Source: Pedobacter cryophilus
Lineage (GTDB): Bacteria; Bacteroidota; Bacteroidia; Sphingobacteriales; Sphingobacteriaceae
NCBI RefSeq assembly: GCF_005116455.1
Contig: NZ_SWBP01000004.1
Span: forward strand, 186,001-250,000
Direction of reading: 5' to 3'
Length of the DNA stretch: 64,000 bases
Shown here: piece after piece, positions 35,080 to 44,558 of the stretch
Layout of the letters: each line of letters starts with the position of its first letter
Numbering within the stretch: the first letter of the stretch is position 1
The notes under the pieces: model-generated
Seen by the model: the letters and a program-made list of their open reading frames with translations, nothing else
The model's database searches: none
What the model was told of the DNA's origin: nothing
Position numbers and translations under genes: made by a program

Positions 35080-37656
35080 ATGCGGAGAATTAATAATAAT
35101 GTAAAATACACCATTTTAAGTTTTTTAATGGGGATTTTATCTTTCAATTCCCTCTTGGTAAATGCACAATCAACTAAAAAAGGATTGTGTTTAGGCGTAA
35201 GCACTACTGATTTTTCGTTAAAACTGCGCTTAACAAAATCTACATGGCATTATGGCTGGAACTTAAGAAAAAGTAGTTTACAGCCAGTAAGTGTGGAATT
35301 TGTACCCATGATATTTGGTAATCCTAGTGCCTCAAGTTATACTTATTTAGATTCGGCATACAGAGCTGGAGACTTTACGCATTTATTAGGTTTTAATGAG
35401 CCTGATGCTGCTGAACAAGGTAATGTTACAGTTGAGCAAGCAATTGCAGCATGGCCAAATATGGTAAATTTAGGTATTCCTTTGGGTAGCCCTGCTGCAA
35501 CCAATGCCGAAGGGGTTTGGATGACTGAGTTTATGAGCAGGGCAAACGCCTTAAATTATAGGGTAGATTTTGTTACTTTACATTGGTATGGTGGTCCAAA
35601 TGCGGCAAACTTTTTAGCATTATTAAATAGGGTTTATGCGTTGTACAATAAACCAATTTGGATAACCGAATTTGCCATTGCTGATTGGTCTGCTACGCCT
35701 TCAAGACCAAATATATATTCAGAACCACAGGTTCTTGATTTTATGAAAACTGTTTTAACGGCTTTAGAAACACCAGAATATAGTTTTGTACATCGTTTTT
35801 CTTGGTTTTCCAAAACCAATATATCTCCTGATAATACAAGTCCATTAGGTAAATCACTTTTGTTTGATGGTGATGGGGGGCTTACTTATTTGGGTCAATA
35901 CTACGCTAATCATAAAATAGCAACACCTAGGGTTGCATTGGTTAACCCATTAATTGCATGGAATGTGTTTGGCCAACCATCAGTTGGTGCACAGAACATT
36001 ATGCCTACCACCTTAAATTCGGCTTTAGAAACTAGTGGTTTTGTTAGAGGGGCAGGGGTGAATTTAACGTCAAGTACCAATACTAATATATGGGGAGGCT
36101 CTGGTTGGTCAACAGAAATTATAGATGTTGGTCCTGCTATTTCTCAAGGTAAATACATTGATTTTAATATATCGGCGAAAGCAAATAAAAGTTTTTCATT
36201 AAGCAAATTAGGGGCTTTAAAGATCATTACCAACTCTACAGGGCCTATTTATTTTAAGTTACAATACGCCATAGATAATGGTGCTTATAAAGGAATAACT
36301 ACTTTATTTGTTGACAGACCAAGTGCTACTACTGTTTTTTTTCTAGATGATGTTGATCTTTCAATATTTCCTGATTTACAAGATGTAGCTGCCGGCAAAA
36401 CGGTAAAATTTAGGATGATTCCTTTCGGCGCAACATCAGCTTCTACAGGTGTTTTTTACATAGGGAGCAATGTTACTGCTAACAATAATTCAAATTCTTT
36501 AGGTTTTGAAGGAACAATTAAAACAATACAAACCGGCGCAACTACTGAGTTGGCTTCATGGAATTTTTTCAATCAAACAGGTGGCGGTACACAAGCCATG
36601 GCGCCTACTTTTTTAAATTCATCTTTAAATTCTTCTGGATTAATTAAAGGGAGTGGTGTAACTAATGTTACTGCAACAACTGATAGGTTATGGGGAGCAA
36701 GAGCATGGTCTTTAGATTTAACAGGACCAGATGCCGGCATCACTGGTAACAAGTTTTTCACCTTTAGTTTTACACCAAAGGCAGATAACTTTGTGTCTTT
36801 CACAGAAATAAATCCATTTAAAATTAGGATATCATCACTAGGGCCTATTAATTATTCTATCCAGTATGCCATAGGAAACGAAGCTTTTAAAGATATAACG
36901 GTTTTAAATATTATAAGACCATCCACAACATCAAATTTCACCCTACCAGTTATAGATATTTCAGGCATTTCAGAACTTCAAAATGTATCGCCTAATAAAA
37001 CAGTAAACTTTAGAATTATACCATGGGGAGCTACTAACAATGAATTTAGCCATTTTTACTTAGGAGATTTAACAAATGTTAATTCTTTTGGTATTAATGG
37101 TTCTATTGCAAATGTGCTTCCCGTAAAACTTAAAAGCTTTACGGCTAAAAATGTAAATGATAAAGTAGTTTTAAAATGGCAAACTAGCTCAGAGATAAAT
37201 TTCAGTCATTTTATTATTGAAAGAAAAGTGGGAAATGGTGATTTTAAAGAGCTTTCTAAAGTTAAATCTGCGGGGTTAACTAGTGGGAGTAATTATAGTT
37301 TTACTGATGATTTTGCATCTTTTGAAACGCATTATTATCGTTTAAAAATGATTGATTTTGATGGTACTATTGCTTATAGTTACATTCAATTTGCCAATTT
37401 AAATAACTTTAAAAATCAAAGTCTTAGCTTATACCCTAATCCGGCAGTTTCAGAAGTTACGGTTTCATACCCAATTGCAAACCCAAACAGCAGGTTAAAA
37501 ATAATAGGTATTGATGGTAAAGCACATGCTGATTATCCTTTAGAAGTGGGCAGCATTAACAAGAAAATTGATGTTTCTGATTTAGAAAAAGGCTATTATA
37601 TAATTATTTACAATAACTCTTCATCCTCAAAAGGGCTTAAATTTATTAAAAACTAA
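35080..37656 (+). CDS. GH128-type beta-1,3-glucanase with two copies of the unnamed module, T9SS-secreted
   Basis: The frame opens at 34951, but the ATG at 35080 is chosen because it directly precedes a signal peptide (ILSFLMGILSFNSLLVNAQ). 858 residues. Residues ~35-285 are a Glyco_hydro_cc/GH128 barrel: HLLGFNEPD with Glu107 and PIWITEFAIADW with Glu197 as the catalytic pair, plus FVTLHWYGG and HRFSWFSK. Then the unnamed module twice (~292-483 and ~490-678), an FN3-like segment and a T9SS tail (SLYPNPAVSE...GLKFIKN). GH128 enzymes cleave beta-1,3-glucan, so this is the probable surface endo-enzyme of PUL2. Confidence 0.8.
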   Translation: MRRINNNVKYTILSFLMGILSFNSLLVNAQSTKKGLCLGVSTTDFSLKLRLTKSTWHYGWNLRKSSLQPVSVEFVPMIFGNPSASSYTYLDSAYRAGDFTHLLGFNEPDAAEQGNVTVEQAIAAWPNMVNLGIPLGSPAATNAEGVWMTEFMSRANALNYRVDFVTLHWYGGPNAANFLALLNRVYALYNKPIWITEFAIADWSATPSRPNIYSEPQVLDFMKTVLTALETPEYSFVHRFSWFSKTNISPDNTSPLGKSLLFDGDGGLTYLGQYYANHKIATPRVALVNPLIAWNVFGQPSVGAQNIMPTTLNSALETSGFVRGAGVNLTSSTNTNIWGGSGWSTEIIDVGPAISQGKYIDFNISAKANKSFSLSKLGALKIITNSTGPIYFKLQYAIDNGAYKGITTLFVDRPSATTVFFLDDVDLSIFPDLQDVAAGKTVKFRMIPFGATSASTGVFYIGSNVTANNNSNSLGFEGTIKTIQTGATTELASWNFFNQTGGGTQAMAPTFLNSSLNSSGLIKGSGVTNVTATTDRLWGARAWSLDLTGPDAGITGNKFFTFSFTPKADNFVSFTEINPFKIRISSLGPINYSIQYAIGNEAFKDITVLNIIRPSTTSNFTLPVIDISGISELQNVSPNKTVNFRIIPWGATNNEFSHFYLGDLTNVNSFGINGSIANVLPVKLKSFTAKNVNDKVVLKWQTSSEINFSHFIIERKVGNGDFKELSKVKSAGLTSGSNYSFTDDFASFETHYYRLKMIDFDGTIAYSYIQFANLNNFKNQSLSLYPNPAVSEVTVSYPIANPNSRLKIIGIDGKAHADYPLEVGSINKKIDVSDLEKGYYIIIYNNSSSSKGLKFIKN

Positions 37657-38705
37657 TGCGAAAAAATCAAGGTTATATTTTATTGTTGGGTATAATAATA
37701 TACTTTTTTAGCTCCTATCAAGCAGTAGCTCAACAAAACAAAAACAACCAATTTAAACCAGGTTTACCGTGGTTAGATAATAATGGAATTCCTATAAATG
37801 CTCATGGTGGAGGCGTTTTATTTCACAAAGGAACTTATTATTGGTACGGTGAGCATAAATTACCTAATAAATCAGAAAAAGAAATGGCTGATGCCGGTAT
37901 ACACTGTTATTCTTCTAAAGATCTTTTGAATTGGAGTGATGAAGGCTTGGTATTATCAGTAAATTTTGACGACCCCAAAAGTGAGATTGCTTACGGTTGT
38001 ATTTTAGAAAGACCTAAAGTTATTTTTAATAAAAAAACTAAAAAGTTTAACGCCTTTTTTAAATTTTATCCTAAAGGAACAGGTTATTTAAAAGGTTATA
38101 TAGGTGTTGCTACCGCAGATAAACCAAATGGTCCTTTTAAATTTCAACATAAATTTTTAGGTGCCGACTCTGATTTTGGTTCAGGAGATTTCTCGATGTT
38201 TAAAGATCAAGATCACACCGTTTATCACCTTACAGTAAGAAAACCTGATAAAACTTTTGTAATAGGCAAACTACGTGATGATTACTTATTCACGGTACCA
38301 AAAAGTTATCATTTAGCCGATGGAATAGAAAAGCATACAGAAGCGCCAGCTGTTATTTTTCATAACAGTAAATATTATTTGATAGGTTCTGGATCTAGTG
38401 GTTGGGAACCCAATGCGGCAAGGTCTTATGTAACAGATGCGGTTACTGGTAAATATACAAACCTAGGAAATCCGGTTAAAGGCATTAATCCACATAATAG
38501 TTTAGGGCCTGAGAAAACATTTGGCGGACAAATTTCCTATATCATTAAAGTACAAGGAAAAAAGGACGCTTACATTGCCATGATTGATGTTTGGAAACCC
38601 AATGAACCAATTAATGGATTGTATATATGGCTTCCGTTAACCTTTAAAGACGGAAAACCAGAGATCATCTGGAAAGACAATTGGGATTTAACCATATTTA
38701 AATAA
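37656..38705 (+). CDS. GH43-like five-bladed propeller glycosidase (exo-beta-1,3-galactanase-like subfamily)
   Basis: 349 residues; signal peptide (YFFSSYQAVAQ). Starts within the TAATG overlap with the GH128 stop, so translationally coupled. The opening NAHGGGVLFHKGTYYWYGEHK is typical of the GH43 group containing exo-beta-1,3-galactanases, where the usual first catalytic Asp is absent; here too no DP-type Asp is visible at that position. ERPKVIFN and KHTEAPAVIFHN could supply the general acid Glu. Beta-1,3-galactan is one possible substrate, but the call is from pattern memory. Confidence 0.65.
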   Translation: MRKNQGYILLLGIIIYFFSSYQAVAQQNKNNQFKPGLPWLDNNGIPINAHGGGVLFHKGTYYWYGEHKLPNKSEKEMADAGIHCYSSKDLLNWSDEGLVLSVNFDDPKSEIAYGCILERPKVIFNKKTKKFNAFFKFYPKGTGYLKGYIGVATADKPNGPFKFQHKFLGADSDFGSGDFSMFKDQDHTVYHLTVRKPDKTFVIGKLRDDYLFTVPKSYHLADGIEKHTEAPAVIFHNSKYYLIGSGSSGWEPNAARSYVTDAVTGKYTNLGNPVKGINPHNSLGPEKTFGGQISYIIKVQGKKDAYIAMIDVWKPNEPINGLYIWLPLTFKDGKPEIIWKDNWDLTIFK

Positions 38706-38707
38706 TT

Positions 38708-39517
38708 ATGAAACGATATTACATTCCTCAGTTTTGCTTGGGACTTGTTTTTTTAACAGCAAGTTGTTCAAAAAAGGTATCAGAGAATAAAATAGCTAAT
38801 GAAAAATCTAAGGCTGAAGTGCCGTCAGGATTTGTACCTCAGGGATATAAATTATCCTTTAATGATGAGTTTGAAGGAAAAAGCTTGGATATTACTAAAT
38901 GGGATTATAGGTTAGCCGCTAAAATTGGTGGGGGATACTCTTCAAATCAACTAGAAGATAATGTTTCTATTAATAACGGGGTTTTATTGGTAAAAGGAGT
39001 TTTTAAAGACCCCAAAGCTGGCGGTATAAATTCTGGCGGCGGTGTGATTTCTAAAGCTCATTTTAGATATGGCTATTATGAATCTCGAGTGAAAACTCAA
39101 GATGGTCCATTTTGGCATTCATCTTTTTGGACCTATAATACCAAAGACAAAACAAGAGCTACAGAAATTGATGTTTTTGAAAGAGATTCTGAATACGATA
39201 AACCAGACGGCATTATTAAAATAAGACAAAATGTAATTCAGCACTCATCAGGCAAACCCATCACTTTAAAAGGCAGTATTAAATTACCGCTCAATTTTGA
39301 TCCATCAGCAGATTATCATATTTATGGGATGCTTTGGGAAGAGAATCAAGTAACTTTTTATATTGATGGTAAATTAACCAATACCATTTCATACCCTGCA
39401 AGTAAATATCCGCATGATGATACCGCCATTTGGTTATCAATGATTGCTAGAAATACAGCTACCGCCAATACAGCTTGTTATTTTGATTATGTAAGATTTT
39501 ATTCGAAAACCAATTAA
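38708..39517 (+). CDS. GH16 family endo-glycosidase lipoprotein
   Basis: 269 residues; lipobox LTASCSKK. GH16 jelly roll: SFNDEFEGKSLDITKWDYR, YYESRVKTQDGPFW, catalytic Glu153-Ile-Asp155-Val-Phe-Glu158 (EIDVFE, the bulged ExDxxE form), and YHIYGMLWEENQVTFYIDG. The ExDxxE form occurs in subfamilies acting on beta-1,3-glucans and on marine galactans. Begins 2 bp after the GH43-like stop. Probably surface-anchored. Confidence 0.85.
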   Translation: MKRYYIPQFCLGLVFLTASCSKKVSENKIANEKSKAEVPSGFVPQGYKLSFNDEFEGKSLDITKWDYRLAAKIGGGYSSNQLEDNVSINNGVLLVKGVFKDPKAGGINSGGGVISKAHFRYGYYESRVKTQDGPFWHSSFWTYNTKDKTRATEIDVFERDSEYDKPDGIIKIRQNVIQHSSGKPITLKGSIKLPLNFDPSADYHIYGMLWEENQVTFYIDGKLTNTISYPASKYPHDDTAIWLSMIARNTATANTACYFDYVRFYSKTN

Positions 39518-39640
39518 TATAACTCCAAGTATGGATGGAAGAAGAAGGCTTGTATTTTTAATTCAGATTTAATTAGAATCTAAGAAGTAAATAATTTTTG
39601 TTTAAGACATATATCTAATAGATAACAATAAATAATTATC

Positions 39641-41029
39641 ATGAAAATAAAAGGAATGCGATGGTGGATAGTAGTATTGTTATTTCTTGCCGCAGTACTA
39701 AATTATGTAGATAGGCAAACACTTTCTGCTTTAGCACCAACCATACAGAAAGATTTAAATATGGATGATAATGATTATGCAAACGTTATCAATATTTTTC
39801 TAGTTGCATATACCATCGCTTACCTTATTTCAGGAAGAATAGCTGATAAAATAGGAACCCGAGCAGGTATGGTAGTTTTTGTTGCTTGGTGGTCTATAGC
39901 CAATATGTTTACCGCTGCAGCTAGAGGCGTAACCTCTTTAGGCGTTTATAGATTTATGCTAGGACTTGGTGAGGCAGGTGTTTGGCCAGCGGCAAGTAAA
40001 GCAGTTTCCGAGTGGTTTCCTGCTAAAGAAAGAGGTGTTGCCATAGGTTTATACACCATGGGTGCTACTATTGGCGCAACTCTAGCTCCATATATAGTTA
40101 TACCACTTGCTACGCATGCTTATACTGAAACCATGCCCGTTATCGCAAATCTATTAGGGCAAGGTACTGGTTGGCGACTGGCTTTTATCATTACAGGATT
40201 TATAGGGCTATTATGGCTCATCCCATGGATAATAGCCTATCGCAGACCAGAGAAGAGCAAACTCATTACTACTTCAGAATTACAAATGCTTCAGGAAGCT
40301 GAAGCTAAAGAAAGCCCAGATGATTTAGAAACTAAGAATGCATGGTCTTGGAAACAAGTTCTTCTTTTTAGAGGAACGTGGTTATTACTAGTAGGTCGTT
40401 TAATAACAGATCCAGTATGGTATTTCTATCAATTTTGGTTTCCAAAATATTTATCTGCTGATAGAGGGCTAAATCAAGAAGAGTTAAAAATAACATGGCT
40501 AATTTATGCAGCAGCAGGAATAGGAAGTTTACTAGGCGGAGTACTTTCTGGTGTAATCATCAAACGTGGTTCAACACCGGCCAATAGCAGGTTGTGGGTA
40601 ATGTTAGGTTGTGCTTGCATCATGCCTTTATCACCATTTATAGCAAATGTTACGGGTTTAAGTTTATCCATGGTATTAACTTTTTGTACGGTTTTAGCAT
40701 CCCTAGCATGGCTTACCAATATTACTTCTTTAGTGGTAGATGTAGTTCCAAAACATTCTTTAGGAACTGTTTTTAGCGTAGTAGCAGCCGGAAGCACAAT
40801 TGGTGGCATCATCATGAATATGATTGTAGCAGCTATGGTAACCCAAGGTTCTAAAGCCACAGGCGGGTTTTTAGATCAAGGCATGCATGTACTTATAGAT
40901 CCTGTATTGAATTTAGTTAGAGGCAATGGTTATGCTCAATGGTTTTTAATTATGGCTTTTTTACATCCATTAGCTTGGGTTATCTTAAAATTTGGAGGTG
41001 TAAATAAGTTATCAGTATTAAAAAAATAA
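39641..41029 (+). CDS. MFS transporter, anion:cation symporter (hexuronate-type) family
   Basis: 462 residues, 12 predicted membrane helices. The N-terminus MRWWIVVLLFLAAVLNYVDRQTLS is the hallmark of ACS-family (ExuT/GarP-like) importers, with GRIADKIGTR between helices 2 and 3 and RFMLGLGEAGVWPAASK. These carry hexuronates or other sugar acids across the inner membrane. Last gene of the 28125 operon (terminator at 41180), suggesting the end product is an acidic or modified monosaccharide that the cytosolic FAD oxidoreductase may then process. Confidence 0.85.
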   Translation: MKIKGMRWWIVVLLFLAAVLNYVDRQTLSALAPTIQKDLNMDDNDYANVINIFLVAYTIAYLISGRIADKIGTRAGMVVFVAWWSIANMFTAAARGVTSLGVYRFMLGLGEAGVWPAASKAVSEWFPAKERGVAIGLYTMGATIGATLAPYIVIPLATHAYTETMPVIANLLGQGTGWRLAFIITGFIGLLWLIPWIIAYRRPEKSKLITTSELQMLQEAEAKESPDDLETKNAWSWKQVLLFRGTWLLLVGRLITDPVWYFYQFWFPKYLSADRGLNQEELKITWLIYAAAGIGSLLGGVLSGVIIKRGSTPANSRLWVMLGCACIMPLSPFIANVTGLSLSMVLTFCTVLASLAWLTNITSLVVDVVPKHSLGTVFSVVAAGSTIGGIIMNMIVAAMVTQGSKATGGFLDQGMHVLIDPVLNLVRGNGYAQWFLIMAFLHPLAWVILKFGGVNKLSVLKK

Positions 41030-41179
41030 GAATATCCAATTTAAGAAAATCTATCAATCTATTTTAAGCCGCGGCTACTAGTACATTATTAATATTGTTT
41101 TTAGGTAAACGTAAATAATCATTGAAATAAATTTTAATTAATGAAAATTTAAAACGGAAACTAAACAACTAATTCATCT

Positions 41180-41218
41180 AAGCCTAAGTTCAAAACCTAT
41201 TTGATCTTAGGCTTTTTT
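41180..41218 (+). terminator. intrinsic terminator of the 28125-41029 operon
   Basis: Perfect 9-bp stem AAGCCTAAG (41180-41188)/CTTAGGCTT (41206-41214) with T-run to 41218. Lies in the gene-free gap 41030-41405, just before the third double operator. Confidence 0.8.
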
Positions 41219-41236
41219 AGTTGTAAGAAGTTTTTT

Positions 41237-41321
41237 GGGAACACTCCCATAATTGGGAGTGTTCCCAAAATAAGAAATATTTCTCAGCCATGTGTTTTAA
41301 TGAGTTTTGATTTTAGATTTG
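41237..41321 (+). promoter_or_regulatory. double operator and promoter of the second SusCD operon
   Basis: Dyads GGGAACACTCCC (41237-41248) and its exact reverse complement GGGAGTGTTCCC (41255-41266), centres 18 bp apart. TAGATTTG -7 box at 41314-41321, once more 77 bp from the first dyad although the second dyad has moved by 1 bp. The two dyads could also fold as a 12-bp hairpin, but the copies at 26256 and 27959 cannot do so as well, so binding sites are the better reading. Confidence 0.75.
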
Positions 41322-41405
41322 ATTTATAAATTAAAATAAACCTAGAAGAAACAATTCTTCTATTTATTGATTTTTTTATAAACCTAAACCAATTAATTTC
41401 CAAGT

Positions 41406-44400
41406 ATGAAACAATTTTACAAGGCAAGCCTTTTTGTGCTCTTGAGTTTGTTTTTCTGTTATCAAAATTCTAATGCGCAAGATTTAAATATTAGCGGGAT
41501 AGTTAGAGATCAGATAGATAAAACCCCTTTAATAGGCGTAAGTATTTACATTAAAAATGGCAATAAAGCTACTACTTCTGATATTGACGGTAAGTTTAAA
41601 TTAGTTGGAATAAAAAAGTCGGATATTATAATGTTATCTTATTTGGGCTTTAAAACTCAAACAATATCATCATCAAATTTCACAAATGGTTTTTTAGATA
41701 TTTATTTAACAATAGACCAAGAAAGTTTAGATGAAGTTATTGTTGTTGGTTATGGAGATAAGAAAATAAGCGAAATTAGTGGTGCTGTGGCTAGGGTAAG
41801 CATGGAAGAAATCTTGCTTGCGCCAGTTGTATCATTTGAAGATGCACTAGCAGGTAGAGTAGCGGGTGTTCAGGTTTCATCTAATGATGGGCAACCAGGT
41901 GAAGCACCTAATATTGTGATTAGAGGTCCAAGCTCTGTTACACAATCAAACTCACCTCTTTACGTGGTAGATGGTTTTCCGCTAGAAGAAAGCAATAATA
42001 ACACCATTAATCCGGCTGATATAGAGTCAATTACAGTTTTAAAAGATGCGTCTTCAACCTCTCAATATGGCTCTAGAGGAGCTAACGGGGTAATTTTAAT
42101 TACTACTAAAAGTGGTAAAATTGGGGCGCCAACTATATCTTATGATGTAAATGCTGGAGTTCAAGAGAACTTGAAATTTCAAAAAATGCTTAGTCCGTAT
42201 GAGTTTGTGAAATATCAATTTGAATTAAACCCTTCTATAACTGCCTCTCAATATTTTACTGGCGGCCAAACATTAGAAAGTTTTAGAGATGTAGATGGTT
42301 TTGATTTTCAACAACCTTTATTAAGAGATGCCTTATTTTTAAACCATAATTTATCAGTTAGAGGCGGTACAGAAAAAACAAAGTATTCTATATCTGGCTC
42401 ATTAACCGGGCAAGATGGTTTAATTATAAATTCTGGTTTTAACAGACAGCAAGGGCGTTTAAGATTAGATCAAAACATTAATAACAAATTAAAATTGGCG
42501 TTAAATAGTAATTATTCGGCCACCAAAACTTATGGAACATTTGTAGCCCAAGCAAATAATACCAGTCCATCAGAAAATTTAATGTATAGTGTATGGGGAT
42601 ATAGACCAATTACAGGAAACATTAATGATACCCAATTCTTTGAAGAATTATTTGATGAAGCGGTAGATCCTGCTGCCGAGTTAAGAATTAACCCTATTAT
42701 TAACGTTAAAAACGCTTTAAGAGAAAATAGAAATAGCGTATTTACCAATAATTTATACTTAACTTATGATTTTAACTCCAATCTGTCTTTAAAAGTTTCT
42801 GGCGGGGCCACACTAACCAACTCACAGTCAGATGTGTTTAACAACAGTAACACTCGCTCAGGTAGTAGATTTAGTGCAACAGGCGTAGGCGTAAATGGCT
42901 CTGTAATTAATAGAACCAATAAAAATCTCTTAAACGAGAATATTTTAACCTACAAAAAGCTTTTTTCTAAAGTACATAAGGTAACTTTAATAGGCGGGGT
43001 TAACTACCAAAAAGTAGTTTATAGTTCTTTTGGGGCTTCGGCAATTCTGTTGCCTAACGAAACTTTAGGTAGTAGCGGTTTAGACGAAGGAACGGCGCAA
43101 ACCATTACTTCTACATCTTCTCAGTACAGTTTAGCTTCCTATTTAGGAAGTGGATCTTATGCTTACAAAAGTAAATACTTTTTTGATGCAGGTTTTAGAA
43201 CTGATGGATCTTCTAGATTTTCCGAGGGTAAAAAATGGTCGGTATTTCCATCAGCAGCTTTTGCCTGGAATTTAGGATCAGAAAAATTTATGCAAGCGTT
43301 AAAAATTGTGAATAGCGCAAAATTGAGATCCAGTTACGGTATTACAGGTAATAACAGAGTCAATGATTTTGCTTATCAATCAACCTTAGTTATCAATAAC
43401 GGTACAGGATACTCCTTTGGTAACCAACCGCAAATTGGTATTATAACGAGTGCGTTTGGAAACGATAATTTGAAATGGGAAAGTACCGCACAATTTGATA
43501 TTGGTTTAGATATAGAAATATTAAAGAAAAGAGTAGCCCTAACAGTAGATTATTACGAGAAAAGAACTTCTGACTTATTGTTAAACGCCACTATACCCCC
43601 TTCATCTGGCTTTACAAGTGCCTTTATTAATGTAGGTAAAGTAAGTAATTACGGTTTAGAATTTGCTTTAAATACCGTTAACGTTAAGTCTAAAAATTTC
43701 ACTTGGACATCAAGCTTTAACATTTCGTTTAACAGAAACCGCTTGTTAGAATTATATAGTAACCAAACAAGTCTTCAAAACAATGTAAATTGGGATTCTA
43801 ATTATGGAGGTGCTGCGCCATACATTTCTGTAGTAGGCCAGCCTATATCAAGTATTTACGGATATATATGGGATGGTAATTATCAATATGATGACTTCGA
43901 TTTATTGCCAAATGGTACTTATTTATTGAAGGCTAATATTCCAACAAATGGTAACCCTAGAGCCTCTATACAACCAGGCTTTGTAAAGTACAGAGATATT
44001 AATGGAGATGGTGTTGTAAATAATGCTGATAGAACCGTAATTGGCAGGCCTTACCCAATACACAATGGTGGTTTTAGTAATAACTTTAGATATTTAGGTT
44101 TCGATTTAAACATCTTCTTTCAATGGTCTTACGGTAATGATTTATTTAACGCCAACAGAATTGTTTTTGAAGGTGGTAACAGAAGATACAATTTAAACCA
44201 GTTTGATACCTATAAAAACAGATGGAGCCCAACCAATCAAACCAATGAGTTAAATGCAGCAGGAGGATCTGGTCCTTTTGTTTACTCATCTCGTACCGTA
44301 GAAGATGGCTCTTATTTAAGATTAAAAACAGCAGCCATAGGTTATACTTTTAATAAAAAGTTGTTTAGTAAGCTAGGCTTAAAGTCGTTAAGAGTTTTTG

Positions 44401-44549
44401 CATCTGGCCAAAATCTTTTTACTTGGACAAACTACTCTGGTTTAGATCCTGAGGTTTCTACAAGAAACTCTGTTAGAACACCAGGTTTCGATTTTTCTGC
44501 TTATCCAAGAGCCAGAACCATTACCGCAGGCTTAAATGTTAGTTTATAA
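41406..44549 (+). CDS. susC: SusC-like TonB-dependent outer-membrane transporter
   Basis: 1047 residues; signal peptide ending QNSNAQ, CarboxypepD-regulatory-like domain (ISGIVRDQIDKTPLIGVSIY), DEVIVVGYG TonB box region, plug (ALAGRVAGVQVSS, YVVDGFPLEES, LKDASSTSQYGSRGANGVI) and barrel ending ITAGLNVSL. Close paralogue of the 17525 product across the full length. First gene after the third double operator, so controlled by the LacI-type regulator instead of the HTCS. Confidence 0.95.
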   Translation: MKQFYKASLFVLLSLFFCYQNSNAQDLNISGIVRDQIDKTPLIGVSIYIKNGNKATTSDIDGKFKLVGIKKSDIIMLSYLGFKTQTISSSNFTNGFLDIYLTIDQESLDEVIVVGYGDKKISEISGAVARVSMEEILLAPVVSFEDALAGRVAGVQVSSNDGQPGEAPNIVIRGPSSVTQSNSPLYVVDGFPLEESNNNTINPADIESITVLKDASSTSQYGSRGANGVILITTKSGKIGAPTISYDVNAGVQENLKFQKMLSPYEFVKYQFELNPSITASQYFTGGQTLESFRDVDGFDFQQPLLRDALFLNHNLSVRGGTEKTKYSISGSLTGQDGLIINSGFNRQQGRLRLDQNINNKLKLALNSNYSATKTYGTFVAQANNTSPSENLMYSVWGYRPITGNINDTQFFEELFDEAVDPAAELRINPIINVKNALRENRNSVFTNNLYLTYDFNSNLSLKVSGGATLTNSQSDVFNNSNTRSGSRFSATGVGVNGSVINRTNKNLLNENILTYKKLFSKVHKVTLIGGVNYQKVVYSSFGASAILLPNETLGSSGLDEGTAQTITSTSSQYSLASYLGSGSYAYKSKYFFDAGFRTDGSSRFSEGKKWSVFPSAAFAWNLGSEKFMQALKIVNSAKLRSSYGITGNNRVNDFAYQSTLVINNGTGYSFGNQPQIGIITSAFGNDNLKWESTAQFDIGLDIEILKKRVALTVDYYEKRTSDLLLNATIPPSSGFTSAFINVGKVSNYGLEFALNTVNVKSKNFTWTSSFNISFNRNRLLELYSNQTSLQNNVNWDSNYGGAAPYISVVGQPISSIYGYIWDGNYQYDDFDLLPNGTYLLKANIPTNGNPRASIQPGFVKYRDINGDGVVNNADRTVIGRPYPIHNGGFSNNFRYLGFDLNIFFQWSYGNDLFNANRIVFEGGNRRYNLNQFDTYKNRWSPTNQTNELNAAGGSGPFVYSSRTVEDGSYLRLKTAAIGYTFNKKLFSKLGLKSLRVFASGQNLFTWTNYSGLDPEVSTRNSVRTPGFDFSAYPRARTITAGLNVSL

Positions 44550-44558
44550 ATAATAGCA

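Noticed and set aside
41237-41266. Hairpin reading of the inverted GGGAACACTCCC/GGGAGTGTTCCC pair as a terminator
   Set aside because: A separate good terminator lies at 41180, no T-run follows, and the same 12-bp dyads at 26256 and 27959 are arranged as direct repeats, so regulator binding sites explain all three.
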